64,000 nucleotides of DNA from an uncultured Clostridia bacterium (GCA_947631905.1 CANRND010000003.1:62001-126000), one strand, 5' to 3'; numbered from the stretch's first letter, positions 30,893 through 39,837 are shown. Translations and numbers: made by a program. Notes: a model not told the origin generated them from the letters alone.

Positions 30893-30965
30893 CCCACCCC
30901 CTTAATCCCCCTCCAATGGAGGGGGTTCTACTTGCCCCCTCCGTGGGAGGGGGTAGGGGGTGGGC
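30893..30965. repeat. C/G-rich double-hairpin repeat
   Basis: CCACCCCCTTAATCCCCCTC pairs with its complement about 50 bases on (GGGAGGGGGTAGGGGGTGGG), with an inner pair CCCTCCAATGGAGGG and CCCCCTCCGTGGGAGGGGG. A related sequence lies at 57650-57690. It directly precedes a copy of the three-hairpin element at both sites. The 30785-31218 gap otherwise contains only repeats, including half of an R1 element (about 30841-30880). Confidence 0.6.
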
Positions 30966-30977
30966 GCGTTCCCAACT

Positions 30978-31207
30978 TCCTGCGCGTTGGAAAATCACAC
31001 TTTTCCATAAGCGCACACAATTTGCCGTATGCTTACGGCTTGTTGTAAAAGCCGAGCGAACGAGAGGATAAACCTGTTGATGCATGAGGAAGGTTTCCTC
31101 GCGCAATTCTTTTCCGAGGTGCGGTACGCTTAAAACCATGGGGATACACTCCACTCGGCGCAAGCGCCTCGGTCGGTATGACAACGAGGCAAAGAATTGC
31201 GCGAAAC
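30978..31207 (+). repeat. Three-hairpin structured element, copy A
   Basis: Hairpin 1: GCGC, TGGAAAA (30988-30994) / TTTTCCA (31001-31007), GCGC. Hairpin 2: GCCGTA (31024-31029) / TACGGC (31034-31039), followed by TTGTTGT. Then GAGAGGATAA (31062-31071) and GTTTCCTC (31093-31100). Hairpin 3: GCGCAATTCTTT (31101-31112) pairs perfectly with AAAGAATTGCGC (31191-31202), followed by GAAAC, around a 78-base insert. Confidence 0.75.
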
Positions 31208-31218
31208 TTTTTCGTGAA

Positions 31219-31776
31219 TTACCGAAACGCGCAATATTCCCAGTGGTCGTTGATGACGCCGATGCCCTGCAAATAGGAATAGACGATCGTCGGGCCGACA
31301 AATTTGAAGCCCCGCTTTTTGAGTTCCGCACTGACCTTTTCCGAAAGCGCATCTTTGGCGGGCATATCCTTTGCGCTCAACAAATGGTGGTCTATCACCT
31401 TGCCGCCCGTAAATCCCCATATGAATTTATCGAAACTGCCGAATGCTTCCTGCACTTTCAAAAAAGCGCGCGCATTCGTAACCGCCGCCCCGATTTTGCT
31501 GCGGTTACGGATAATGCCCTCGTCCCGCATCAGTTCCTCTACCTTTTGCTCGCCGTAATTTGCAACGATCTTTGGGTCGAAGCCGTCGAACGCGCGGCGG
31601 AAATTCTCCTCTTTGTTCAAGATCAAATTCCAGCTCACGCCCGCCTGCATGCCCTCCAACACGAGCATAGCGAAAAGCTCCCCGTCCCGATGTTCGGGCT
31701 TGCACCACCGCGTATCATGGTAGCGCAGGACCTTTTCGGAGACGCAGAGCCCTAAATCGCACCGCTTCGTTTCCAT
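31219..31776 (-). CDS. tag: DNA-3-methyladenine glycosylase I
   Basis: 185 residues. Tag removes 3-methyladenine from alkylated DNA (base-excision repair). Family marks: YHDTRWCKPEHRDGELFAML near the N terminus, the helix-hairpin region, and the C-terminal FVGPTIVYSYLQGIGVINDH followed by W-E-Y-C. The Tag zinc ligands (Cys near the N terminus, His, and the C-terminal His and Cys) are present. The six bases separating it from the HIT gene indicate co-transcription with the rng operon. Confidence 0.95.
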   Translation of the reverse strand: METKRCDLGLCVSEKVLRYHDTRWCKPEHRDGELFAMLVLEGMQAGVSWNLILNKEENFRRAFDGFDPKIVANYGEQKVEELMRDEGIIRNRSKIGAAVTNARAFLKVQEAFGSFDKFIWGFTGGKVIDHHLLSAKDMPAKDALSEKVSAELKKRGFKFVGPTIVYSYLQGIGVINDHWEYCAFR

Positions 31777-31782
31777 CGCGGC

Positions 31783-32121
31783 TTACTTCCCCCACGGGAG
31801 CGGCTCGCCGCCGAGGATGTGGATGTGCAGGTGATGCACCGTCTGCCCCGCGTTCTCCCCCTGGTTGATCACGAGGCGGTACCCATCGCCCAGCCCGAGC
31901 TTTTGTTGCAGTTTCCCGATTTTTTCGAGCGTTCTGCCGAGCAGATCGGCGCGTTCGGCGTTCAGTTCGCTCAAATAGGCGAAATGCTCTTTCGGAACGC
32001 ACAGCAGATGGACGGCGGCAATGGGCGCGACGTCCTTGAAAATAACGATCTCGTCGTCCTCGTACGCCTTGACGGACGGGATCTCCCCCGCAACGATCTT
32101 ACAAAAAATACAGTCGTTCAT
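31783..32121 (-). CDS. HIT-family nucleotide hydrolase (HinT-like)
   Basis: A 112-residue histidine-triad protein that hydrolyses AMP-linked phosphoramidates. The start MNDCIFCKIVAGEIPS and the catalytic triad HHLHIH near the C terminus are diagnostic. ATG 32121 overlaps the mtaB stop by four bases and matches the family start; the much longer ORF in the same frame is noise. Physiological substrate is unknown. Confidence 0.96.
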   Translation of the reverse strand: MNDCIFCKIVAGEIPSVKAYEDDEIVIFKDVAPIAAVHLLCVPKEHFAYLSELNAERADLLGRTLEKIGKLQQKLGLGDGYRLVINQGENAGQTVHHLHIHILGGEPLPWGK

Positions 32122-33344
32122 TCGATTTCCTCCATGATCTCGGCAAATGCGCCGTCTCGATATAATTTGATGAGCTTTACGCGGGCGAGCATGCCCTCTT
32201 TCGCCCCGTCCGCATATACGCGGATGTAGTTTTCGGTATATCCCCCGTCCTCTTCGAAGAGAACGGTGCGCTCCGTCCCCAAAAAACGCGATACGTATGC
32301 GGTTTCGGCGCGTTTTGCCGCCTCCGAAAGGCGCGCCATACGCTCCCGCTTCACCGCCGCGGGGAGGTCGGGTTTCTTCGCCGCCGCCGTTCCCGGGCGG
32401 GAGGAAAACGGAAAGCAATGCACCCGCGCAAACCCCGCTTTCCCGAGAATGGAGAGGCTCTCCCGAAAGTTTTCCTCCGTCTCGGTGGGAAAGCCCACGA
32501 TGATGTCCGTCGTGATCGCGGCGTCGGGGAAATATTCGTAAATTTTTGTACAGCAGGCGAGATACTCTTCCCGCGTGTAGCGGCGGTTCATGGCTTTGAG
32601 AACCGCCGAGGAGCCGCTTTGCAGGGACAAGTGGAAGTGCGGCGCAACGTTTCCCGCCTCTTTCATCTGTTTCAAAAATTTTTCGTCGACGATCCCCTCT
32701 TCGAGGGAGCCGAGACGGACGCGCGCGGGGACCTCTTTGAGCAGGAGGAGCAATTCTCCCAACCCCACCTCCCCGTCGCGGTAGGACGACACGTCGATGC
32801 CCGTCAGAACGATCTCTTTCGCGCCGCAGCTTTTTGCCTCGGACAGCACGCTCTCCGCGCGCCGCGAGCGCGTTCTTCCGCGCAGATAGGGAATGAGGCA
32901 GTAAGAGCAGAAGCGGTCGCACCCGTCCTGTATGCGCAAAAAGGCGCGCGTTTTGGTCTGTTTGGGTTGCGGCAACTCGCAAAACGAGCGTTCCGTTTCG
33001 CGGAAAATGCCCCGCTCTTCCAATACGCTTAACACTTTGCTCTTGTTCTGCGCGCCGAGGACGAGGGTAACCCCCTCTTTGCCGAGGAACGCCTCCGCGT
33101 TTTGCTCGGAAGCGCACCCGCACACCACCACGGGCGCGGCGGGGTTGAATTTCCGCATCCGCGCGACCGCCTGCCGGGATTTGCGCTCCGCCTCCGCCGT
33201 CACCGCGCAGGTGTTGAGCAGGTACAGATCGGCATAGCCGAGTTCGTCCGTCACCTCATAGCCGCGCTCTTCCAGCCCGCGCATGAGAGACGCGCTCTCC
33301 ACCTCGTTCATTTTGCACCCGAGGGTAAACACGCACGCCTTCAT
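32118..33344 (-). CDS. mtaB: tRNA t6A37 methylthiotransferase MtaB
   Basis: 408 residues. Converts t6A37 to ms2t6A37 in tRNAs reading ANN codons. N-terminal UPF0004 domain with cluster cysteines (TLGCKMNEVES, NTCAVT, VVCGCASEQ), radical-SAM domain with CDRFCSYCLIPYLRGR (CxxxCxxC), and a C-terminal TRAM domain. The spacing and RTRSR segment fit MtaB rather than MiaB or RimO. It overlaps rsmE and the HIT gene by four bases each. Confidence 0.95.
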   Translation of the reverse strand: MKACVFTLGCKMNEVESASLMRGLEERGYEVTDELGYADLYLLNTCAVTAEAERKSRQAVARMRKFNPAAPVVVCGCASEQNAEAFLGKEGVTLVLGAQNKSKVLSVLEERGIFRETERSFCELPQPKQTKTRAFLRIQDGCDRFCSYCLIPYLRGRTRSRRAESVLSEAKSCGAKEIVLTGIDVSSYRDGEVGLGELLLLLKEVPARVRLGSLEEGIVDEKFLKQMKEAGNVAPHFHLSLQSGSSAVLKAMNRRYTREEYLACCTKIYEYFPDAAITTDIIVGFPTETEENFRESLSILGKAGFARVHCFPFSSRPGTAAAKKPDLPAAVKRERMARLSEAAKRAETAYVSRFLGTERTVLFEEDGGYTENYIRVYADGAKEGMLARVKLIKLYRDGAFAEIMEEIE

Positions 33345-34054
33345 TTGAGTTCCCCTAATTGATACATGACAACGGACAAAAGCGCGATCGCCGCCGTCTC
33401 CGCCCGCAAAATGCGCTTTCCGAGGGAAATGCCCCGAAAGCCGAGAGATTTGGCCAAAGCGAACTCTTCTTCCGTGAAGCCGCCCTCGCTGCCCACGACG
33501 AGCGCAGAACTACCCGAAAGGTCCTGCAACCCCTCTTCGCTCTGCGCCAAAAATTCGCACGCAAACAGCTTATTTTGATACCCGTCTGCACTTTTAAGCG
33601 CCTCGCCGAGCGTTTCAAAGTAGACGACCTCGGGCGCGACCGTGCGCATGCACTGCTTTGCCGCCTCGCGCGAGACGCGGTTCAAACGTTCCAGCTTGTT
33701 GCCGTTCATGTACGCCGCGCAATAGCGGGAAGAGAATACGCCGATCTTCGAGGCTCCCAGCTCCGCCGCTTTCTGCACGACAAGCTCGGTCTTGTCCCCT
33801 TTGAGCGCGCCGATCAAAAGATAAACGGGCGTTTTGGGTTCGCGGTCCGCCTCTTTTTTGCCGACGACGTGTACGAGCATTCTGTCCCGCTCCGTCTTTG
33901 TGACGATCGCGGAGTATTCCGCGCCGCTTCCGTCGAGCAAGGCGATCTCGCTCCCCTCTTTGAGACGCAACACGTTTTTGGCATGGCGGAACTCGTCGCC
34001 CGTGAGCGCGACTTCCTCTGCGATATGGTCGATGAAAAAACGGTTGCGTGCCAT
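33341..34054 (-). CDS. rsmE: 16S rRNA (uracil1498-N3)-methyltransferase RsmE
   Basis: 237 residues, SPOUT-fold methyltransferase. The N-terminal PUA-like part starts ARNRFFIDHIAEEVALTGDE. The knotted SAM-binding tail has SSALVVGSEGGFTEEEFALA and ISLGKRILRAETAAIALLSV, which is diagnostic. It follows prmA by 11 bases, the prmA-rsmE-mtaB order typical of Bacillota. Confidence 0.97.
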   Translation of the reverse strand: MARNRFFIDHIAEEVALTGDEFRHAKNVLRLKEGSEIALLDGSGAEYSAIVTKTERDRMLVHVVGKKEADREPKTPVYLLIGALKGDKTELVVQKAAELGASKIGVFSSRYCAAYMNGNKLERLNRVSREAAKQCMRTVAPEVVYFETLGEALKSADGYQNKLFACEFLAQSEEGLQDLSGSSALVVGSEGGFTEEEFALAKSLGFRGISLGKRILRAETAAIALLSVVMYQLGELK

Positions 34055-34065
34055 GATTTTCCGTA

Positions 34066-35001
34066 TTACTTTCTATACGCCAGCGCAAACCACTCGCCCT
34101 CGCGGCGCTCGTTCAGTGGCTGTAAGCCGAGCGCGGCGTAAGTTTGCTTGACGAAATCGAGACGGGAGGCGATAATGCCGCTCAGAATGAGAACGCCCCC
34201 CTCTTTGAGCGCGTTCGGGACGGCGGGCGCGAGCAAGGCAAGCACTTCCGCCGTGATGTTCGCAAGAATGAGGTCGGCTTTCAGCTGTGACCCGTCGAGC
34301 AAATTCGCCTCTGAGACGGTGACGTTCTCCGAAACGCCGCTTTTGAGCGCGTTGTGCTTTGCGCTCTTGACGGCGATGGGGTCGAGGTCGGAGAGATAGC
34401 ACTTCTTCGCGCCGAGCTTCGCCGCCGAGATGCCCAAAATGCCGCTCCCGCAACCCACGTCGAGGACGACGTCTCCCTCTTTGAGATAGTCCTGCAAAAG
34501 TTCCACGCACATGCGCGTTGTCTCGTGTTCGCCCGTGCCGAACGCCATGCTCGAATCGAGCGAGACGATCTCCTCTTTCCCCTCTTTGGAGTAGGATATC
34601 CACTCGGGGACCACGACGATCCGCCCGATATGGATGGGGCGGAAATGCTTTTTCCACACGTCGATCCAGTCGTCGCCGTCGATCTCGCGCTTGGTATCTT
34701 CGAGGGTGCCGAAGTCGATCGCTCCCCCCGCGAGGGCGCGGCGGTTGCGGATCTCCTCCATAACGGCGGAAATCTTGTCCGCTTCCGCGGGTGCGAAATA
34801 GCACTTGACGAGGACGTCCTCGTTCGGCTCGGCAACGCTGTCGTCCATGTAGTCCCAAAAGACGGAGCTATCCCGTTGCAGGGCGAGAATGTCGTTGTGA
34901 TCGCAAACGGTCACGCCGTAGGAAGTGTATTCCCACATGACGTCCGAGACGATCTCGCTCGCCTCGGAAGAGGTATGCACGGTGAGTTCGATGTATTTCA
35001 T
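34066..35001 (-). CDS. prmA: Ribosomal protein L11 methyltransferase PrmA
   Basis: 311 residues, trimethylating L11. The N-terminal substrate domain contains DDWIDVWKKHFRPIHIGRI, followed by SMAFGTGEHETTRMCVELL, the SAM motif VVLDVGCGSGILGISAAKLG and the NPPF-equivalent LILANITAEVL. ATG 35001 matches homologues; the longer ORF runs into rng. It lies 14 bases after rng. Confidence 0.96.
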   Translation of the reverse strand: MKYIELTVHTSSEASEIVSDVMWEYTSYGVTVCDHNDILALQRDSSVFWDYMDDSVAEPNEDVLVKCYFAPAEADKISAVMEEIRNRRALAGGAIDFGTLEDTKREIDGDDWIDVWKKHFRPIHIGRIVVVPEWISYSKEGKEEIVSLDSSMAFGTGEHETTRMCVELLQDYLKEGDVVLDVGCGSGILGISAAKLGAKKCYLSDLDPIAVKSAKHNALKSGVSENVTVSEANLLDGSQLKADLILANITAEVLALLAPAVPNALKEGGVLILSGIIASRLDFVKQTYAALGLQPLNERREGEWFALAYRK

Positions 35002-35015
35002 AATTTGTTCTTCTT

Positions 35016-36509
35016 TCAATATAAAATTTGCGCGGTATCGGGCAAAGTCAATACTTGCGCGTTGTCGCCGCGGATGGAAAACCTCTCCTCGGGGAACGCG
35101 CTGTGGGGGATAAAGTAGACCCGCTTTTCTTTCCATGCGCCCGTAAGTTCGCCCGCAAAATACCGCTCGGAGAGGATCTTGTTCATGAGCGAGCGGTTGA
35201 GTTCCACGATTGCCGCGCCGTAGCCGTCCGCAAAACAGTTGAGGATCGCCGTGCGGATCCGCATCGCCATGTAGATATCCGAGAGAACGTAGCCCTGCCG
35301 CGTGCAATGGTTGCAGGGTTTGAGCAGGAAAGAGGAAAGCTCTCCCGACATGCGCTTGCGCGTGAACAGCGTTACGCACAGATCGCTCATGGGCAATACC
35401 CTCGTCTTTGCGCGGTCCTCCGAGAGCGCCTCTTCGAGCGCCGCCGTGACCGCGAGGCGGTGTTCTTCCTCCGCCATATCGATAAAATCCACCGCCACGA
35501 TCCCCCCGATGTTGCGGATGCGCACCTGGCGGGCGATCTCTTTCGCCGCAAGAAGATTGGTTTTGAGTACCGTGCTTTCGAGGTCGCTGTCCCCCGTGTA
35601 CTTCCCCGTGTTTACGTCGAACACCGTCATCGCCTCGGTGCGGTCGATGACGAGATGCGCGCCGTTTTCAAGTTTGATCTGCGGGGCCGTCAGTTTGAAG
35701 ATCTGTTCGTCCAGCCCGTAGAAGCAGAACATGCTCCTCTCGCCCGTATAGCGCACAATGCGCTTTTCGCCGAGGTCGGACCGCATGCGCGCAAGGCGCG
35801 CGATCTTTTCGTACAGTTCGCCGTCCCCGACGTAGACCTTTGCCTCGCCGTCTCCCAAAGAGTCGCGCATGACCTTGACGGGAAGGTCCCACTCGCGGTA
35901 CACCGCGGCGCCGACGGGCGCGCTCTTGGCCGCTTCGAGCGTGGCGCGGTAGACGCGTTTCAAGTATTCGGATTCGATTTTCAGCGCGCGCTTGGCGGCT
36001 TTCGCCGCCGCCGTGCGCACGATAAAGCCCTCCCCCTCTCCGCGGAGCTTGTCCGCCTCTTTCAGAAGTTCCTCCCGCTGTTTTTCGTCCGTGATCTTGC
36101 GGGAAATGCCGAGAAAGTCCGTCCGCGGCAGGAAGATGAGATTTTTTCCCACAAAAGAAAGTTCGGCGGAGACTTTTGCGCCCTTGTTGCCCCGCGGGGT
36201 CTTGACGACCTGCACCAAAATTTCGTCCCCCGCTTTCAGCTCGGAGGAAGCGGCGTTCCCGCTGCCGTCGTAGCTTGAAAAGATCGCCGCGCCCTCGTCG
36301 AGGGGAAGATAGCAGTTGCGCTCCATGCCGCAGGAGACGAACGCCGCCTGCATGCCCTGCACCACGTTGGCAACTTTTCCCTTATAGATATTCCCGAGGA
36401 CGTCGCCCTGCTTCTCGTTTTCGACGCCCACTTCGATAATTTTGCCGTCTTCTGCGTAGATCACGATCTGCTCGCCGCAGAAGCGGTCGAAAAACCATTC
36501 TTTCTTCAT
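35016..36509 (-). CDS. rng: Ribonuclease G/E family protein
   Basis: 497 residues; an endoribonuclease for rRNA and mRNA processing. N-terminal S1 domain (GNIYKGKVANVVQGMQAAFV) followed by the RNase H-like and DNase I-like core with ENGAHLVIDRTEAMTVFDVN, GGIVAVDFIDM (catalytic Asp) and LPMSDLCVTLFTRKR. The zinc-link cysteines of RNase E/G appear as LKPCNHCTRQG. The C terminus lacks the RNase E scaffold, so RNase G type is preferred. It heads a six-gene operon ending in tag. Confidence 0.93.
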   Translation of the reverse strand: MKKEWFFDRFCGEQIVIYAEDGKIIEVGVENEKQGDVLGNIYKGKVANVVQGMQAAFVSCGMERNCYLPLDEGAAIFSSYDGSGNAASSELKAGDEILVQVVKTPRGNKGAKVSAELSFVGKNLIFLPRTDFLGISRKITDEKQREELLKEADKLRGEGEGFIVRTAAAKAAKRALKIESEYLKRVYRATLEAAKSAPVGAAVYREWDLPVKVMRDSLGDGEAKVYVGDGELYEKIARLARMRSDLGEKRIVRYTGERSMFCFYGLDEQIFKLTAPQIKLENGAHLVIDRTEAMTVFDVNTGKYTGDSDLESTVLKTNLLAAKEIARQVRIRNIGGIVAVDFIDMAEEEHRLAVTAALEEALSEDRAKTRVLPMSDLCVTLFTRKRMSGELSSFLLKPCNHCTRQGYVLSDIYMAMRIRTAILNCFADGYGAAIVELNRSLMNKILSERYFAGELTGAWKEKRVYFIPHSAFPEERFSIRGDNAQVLTLPDTAQILY

Positions 36510-36539
36510 ACAACCGAACCAAAAAAAGAAGTCCTCTTT

Positions 36540-36568
36540 ATTTTAACACACATTCCCGATTTAAGCAA
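36540..36568 (-). promoter_or_regulatory. Promoter of the rng-prmA operon
   Basis: Minus strand: TTGCTT (36568-36563), 17-base spacer, TAAAAT (36545-36540), about 30 bases before the ATG. Confidence 0.65.
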
Positions 36569-36590
36569 GAGTTTTTTGCGCGCACAAAAA

Positions 36591-36611
36591 CCTCTCCCTC
36601 ACAGGGAGAGG
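36591..36611 (-). terminator. Terminator overlapping the spoIVFB stop codon
   Basis: Minus strand: 9-bp stem CCTCTCCCT / AGGGAGAGG with a three-base loop, followed by TTTTTGTG. The TGA of spoIVFB lies inside it. Confidence 0.85.
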
Positions 36612-37432
36612 CAATCTTTCAGTTTGCGGCCGTATCCCGATTCCCCCAACACTTTGAGCAGTTCTTCTTCGGGAAGTTCCCCCAAAAACTCCCCCCGTTC
36701 GAAGAGGACGAACACGAGATATTTGTCCTCGCGCAGATAGCGCATCGCCTCCCCCGCCGTCTTTTCCGCCGAGAGTGCGATCCGCTTTTCCTCCACCCCT
36801 CGGGAAAAATCTTTCGGGGCAAACGCGAGCCTTTGGTAGCGTCCGCCGCCGAAGTTCCCCGCCAAAAGCAGGAGCGCGAACAGCAGGGCGCTGAAATTCG
36901 GCTTTGAGACGCAACAGGTATAGACAAAATATCCCGCGACGCCCGCCGTAACGAGCGCGCTCACAACGCGGCAGAGGATAGTTGCACGGCGCTCCCCTAT
37001 GGGCCGCAGAAGCGCCCGCAGGACCCTGCCCCCGTCGAGCGGAAACGCGGGGAGCAGGTTTACGAGAAAGAGCGAGAGCGAGATATACGCCGCGACGTCG
37101 GTATAGGGATAGGTCTCGGGCCAGAGCCACCACAGGGCGGCGAAGCCGAGCGCGGTAAGGGCGTTTGCGAGCGGACCTGCGAGGCAGACCCAGATCTCCT
37201 GCAACGGCGTAACGCCGCGGATGTCCCCCGAAATGACCGCCCCGTAGGGCATCAGCACGATCTTGTCGAGGGAAAATCCCATTCTCCGCGCAACGAGCGC
37301 GTGCGCAAGCTCGTGTTCGAGGGCGGCGAGCGCCGCCGAAAGGAGAAGCAGGAACTGCCCCGTAAACGCCGACAGGACAAGCGCTAAGGCAAAGAGCGGG
37401 TGGACCCGCACCGCGATTTTAGCTCCACGCAA
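36599..37432 (-). CDS. spoIVFB: Site-2 metalloprotease SpoIVFB
   Basis: 277 residues with about six membrane segments. The zinc motif HELAH is in LEHELAHALVARRMG (about 39-43), and the third ligand is in AFPLDGGRVLRALLRP. In Bacillus SpoIVFB cleaves pro-sigma-K in the mother cell. The C-terminal 80 residues (about 195-277) are a short soluble part comparable to a reduced CBS domain. It overlaps the upstream SpoIVFA-like gene by 14 bases, which supports the assignment over other S2P proteins. Confidence 0.9.
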   Translation of the reverse strand: MRGAKIAVRVHPLFALALVLSAFTGQFLLLLSAALAALEHELAHALVARRMGFSLDKIVLMPYGAVISGDIRGVTPLQEIWVCLAGPLANALTALGFAALWWLWPETYPYTDVAAYISLSLFLVNLLPAFPLDGGRVLRALLRPIGERRATILCRVVSALVTAGVAGYFVYTCCVSKPNFSALLFALLLLAGNFGGGRYQRLAFAPKDFSRGVEEKRIALSAEKTAGEAMRYLREDKYLVFVLFERGEFLGELPEEELLKVLGESGYGRKLKDCLSL

Positions 37433-38147
37433 GCGTGTTTTCGTTTACCGTAAGGCAATTCAGAAGAGTGCCGTCCGCATAGAACATCACGCGGACCTCC
37501 CCCTCTCCGTCGGTATAGCCGAGCGGGATGTTGCTTCTGATCTCTTCGCCCTCGGCGGAATAGACGCGGTCTAGCCCGCTGATGATGGTGGAAAAGTGTT
37601 CGGAGTGCTTGACTTCGACCGTGTAGCCCGTTTCGGCATTCCCGTTGACGGAGGAAAGCGTACCCGCGCAGGGAGAATAGACGCTGCACTGCGAGGTAAA
37701 GGACAGAACGCCCGTTTCGGAGACGGCAAGCTCCGCGTCCACCGCGTCGTTCACAACGGACGAAAGGGTAAATTCGGAATAAGTACGCGTATCCGCGGGC
37801 GCGGTGTCGCTTCCGAACAGTCCGCGGACGAACGTATTGATCGCGCTGTTCGGCAGAAAGATATTCGTCAGAAAAATGGCGGCGCACAGCGCACAGACGG
37901 CGATAAACTCACCCACGATCACCCGCCGCGCCACTTTCTTTTTGCGTCCCTCGTAGGGAGCGTTCCGCGCGATCGGCGTACTCTCCGCATAGGACGGGTC
38001 CTCCGATTCGAGCTTCTCGTTCACTTCTTCCACGAGTTGCTCTTGAAGATCGGGTTCTTTCTCCCGCTTCTTGCGCTCTTTCCGCCGCACCGTGACCGTT
38101 TCGACGGGGATCTCCAACATTTCCGCATAGTTGAGTTCATCGTTCAT
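37419..38147 (-). CDS. spoIVFA: SpoIVFA-like membrane protein with degenerate LytM domain
   Basis: 242 residues: a long charged cytoplasmic region (to about 75), one membrane helix (about 77-100), then an extracytoplasmic region with a degenerate M23 fold (YSPCAGTLSSVNGNAETGYT; GEEIRSNIPLGYTDGEGEVR). No HxxxD/HxH set is present, as in SpoIVFA, which inhibits SpoIVFB until a forespore signal arrives. The gene pair order matches Bacillus. CATATATT (38204-38197) upstream is similar to the -10 of sigma-E promoters. Confidence 0.8.
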   Translation of the reverse strand: MNDELNYAEMLEIPVETVTVRRKERKKREKEPDLQEQLVEEVNEKLESEDPSYAESTPIARNAPYEGRKKKVARRVIVGEFIAVCALCAAIFLTNIFLPNSAINTFVRGLFGSDTAPADTRTYSEFTLSSVVNDAVDAELAVSETGVLSFTSQCSVYSPCAGTLSSVNGNAETGYTVEVKHSEHFSTIISGLDRVYSAEGEEIRSNIPLGYTDGEGEVRVMFYADGTLLNCLTVNENTLAWS

Positions 38148-38372
38148 ATCTGTTACCTCTTGTCTTGAAATGGCTCCGATTTTTTTCGGGCAATCTAATA
38201 TATGCGAAAAAAATTTGCATTAGAAGCTGCTTTTTTTCAAACATTTTGTCGTTTTGAGGGGGTTATGCGTCGTATTTTGGAAAAAAATTTTCATTATTTC
38301 TTCGGAACCGCTTGACGGAAGCCCTTTTTTCGGGTAAACTGAAATCAGCCCATAATGATGAGGAGGCTTCTG

Positions 38373-39782
38373 ATGAAACTCAAAAAAACGCTTTCGCTCT
38401 TGCTCGGCGTCCTCTTTGCCGCATGCCTGTTCGGCGGCTGCGGCAAAACGGGGGACGTTTCAAAGAACCCCGAAACGCCTACGCCCGAAACGCCCGACCC
38501 TCCGCAAGACGCCACGGTATACTCGGTGAGCCTTGAAACGGAATACTTTTTGCTTGCGGGCGACGAAGAGGCGGGCCGCGTAACCCTTTCGCCCGTTGTG
38601 AAAGCGGGTAAGACGGTGCTTGATAACGCCGTATGCGGCTATTCGGTGGAGGACGACGGCATTGCCTCCGTGGATGAGGCGGGAGTAGTTACCGCCGCGG
38701 CCTACGGCACGACGACCGTGACCGCGACTTATACCGCGGAATCGGGCAAGACGGCTTATGCCAAAGCGGCCGTAAAAGTGTTTACCGGGGCGACGGCGGA
38801 AGAGGTAAACTCTTTCGACGAAAAATACGTCAACCTCTACGGAAGAATGGACAACTCCGAGGGGGTGGTGAACATCGACAACTGCGGCTCGGGGATCGAA
38901 GTGGCCTTTTACGGCACGGAACTGAAAGCCAAACTCACCGTCACCCAGCCCACGAACGGCATGAAGATCTTCGGCCATGTGTTCCTCGACGGCGAAATGC
39001 AGGAGTTTACTCCTTTCGTCTCGGGAGACAGCGTTGTTCTTGCGGAAGGCCTCGAAGAGGGCGTACACGTTGCCGCCCTGCACAAGTCGAGCGAGATCAA
39101 CGAGGGCAGAATTTCCGTCAAACAATTCTATGCCGACCGCTTTTTGCGCATTCCCGAAAAGTCCGATTTTAAAATGGAATTTATCGGGGATTCGATCACC
39201 TGCGGCTATGGGGACCTTTTGATGGGCGCAAGCGGGATCGTCCGCAATTCGGAAAATTCCGACGCCTGCCTCAGTTACGCCTTTCTCACGGGGAAACAGC
39301 TTAATGCCGATTTTTCGATCATTTCTTATTCGGGCATCGGCGTGAAAGCCGACCGCTGGGGCGCGGGGTTCGATATGACAGACTTACATACCTATACCTC
39401 TCTGCAAACCAAGACTCCCTACCGCTATGATGCAGATATGGACGTGGTGGTACTCAATCTCGGCACGAACGACGCGTCTTACATCAAGGACGTGAACCCC
39501 TCGTACCGAAAGCAGTTCCCCGTCGATTATAAGGACTTCCTCACCCACCTGCGCGAGATCTATCCCGACGCCTACATCGTGTGCGCTTACGGCATGATGG
39601 GGAGCTTTGAAGCAGTCGACAAAGGCATTAAACAGGCCGTTGAAGAGATGAACGATCCCAAGATCTCCTACAAGAAATTCAACGAAAACACCGCGGGCGT
39701 AAACGGACATCCGTACTACACGGCTCACGCGAGCTACGCAAAGCAGCTTGTCACCTATCTCGAAACACTGCTTGCCGAATAA
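38373..39782 (+). CDS. Lipoprotein with Big2 domain and CE2-type SGNH esterase
   Basis: 469 residues, exported (lipobox near FGGC, Cys about 23). A bacterial Ig-like Big2 domain (about 50-145) is followed by a beta-sandwich (about 155-260) and an SGNH hydrolase domain. Catalytic marks: EFIGDSITCGYG with the nucleophile Ser, LNLGTND, and GHPYYTAHASYAKQ with the His. This architecture is that of carbohydrate esterase family 2, which removes acetyl groups from xylan or mannan. AGGAGG six bases upstream fixes ATG 38373. A polysaccharide-degrading role is inferred. Confidence 0.87.
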   Translation: MKLKKTLSLLLGVLFAACLFGGCGKTGDVSKNPETPTPETPDPPQDATVYSVSLETEYFLLAGDEEAGRVTLSPVVKAGKTVLDNAVCGYSVEDDGIASVDEAGVVTAAAYGTTTVTATYTAESGKTAYAKAAVKVFTGATAEEVNSFDEKYVNLYGRMDNSEGVVNIDNCGSGIEVAFYGTELKAKLTVTQPTNGMKIFGHVFLDGEMQEFTPFVSGDSVVLAEGLEEGVHVAALHKSSEINEGRISVKQFYADRFLRIPEKSDFKMEFIGDSITCGYGDLLMGASGIVRNSENSDACLSYAFLTGKQLNADFSIISYSGIGVKADRWGAGFDMTDLHTYTSLQTKTPYRYDADMDVVVLNLGTNDASYIKDVNPSYRKQFPVDYKDFLTHLREIYPDAYIVCAYGMMGSFEAVDKGIKQAVEEMNDPKISYKKFNENTAGVNGHPYYTAHASYAKQLVTYLETLLAE

Positions 39783-39800
39783 GTAAAATGAAAGCGCAAA

Positions 39801-39837
39801 AAGCGGGACCTCCCACACCAGGGAGGTCCCGCTTTTA
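39801..39837. terminator. Bidirectional terminator between esterase and desulfurase genes
   Basis: 15-bp stem AAAGCGGGACCTCCC / GGGAGGTCCCGCTTT; T-runs follow on both strands. The two genes converge here. Confidence 0.9.

Noticed and set aside
30624-31352. 242-residue minus-strand ORF covering the 30.8-31.2 kb gap
   Set aside because: It spans the XRE gene end, its terminator and several repeat elements; composition and similarity follow the repeats only.
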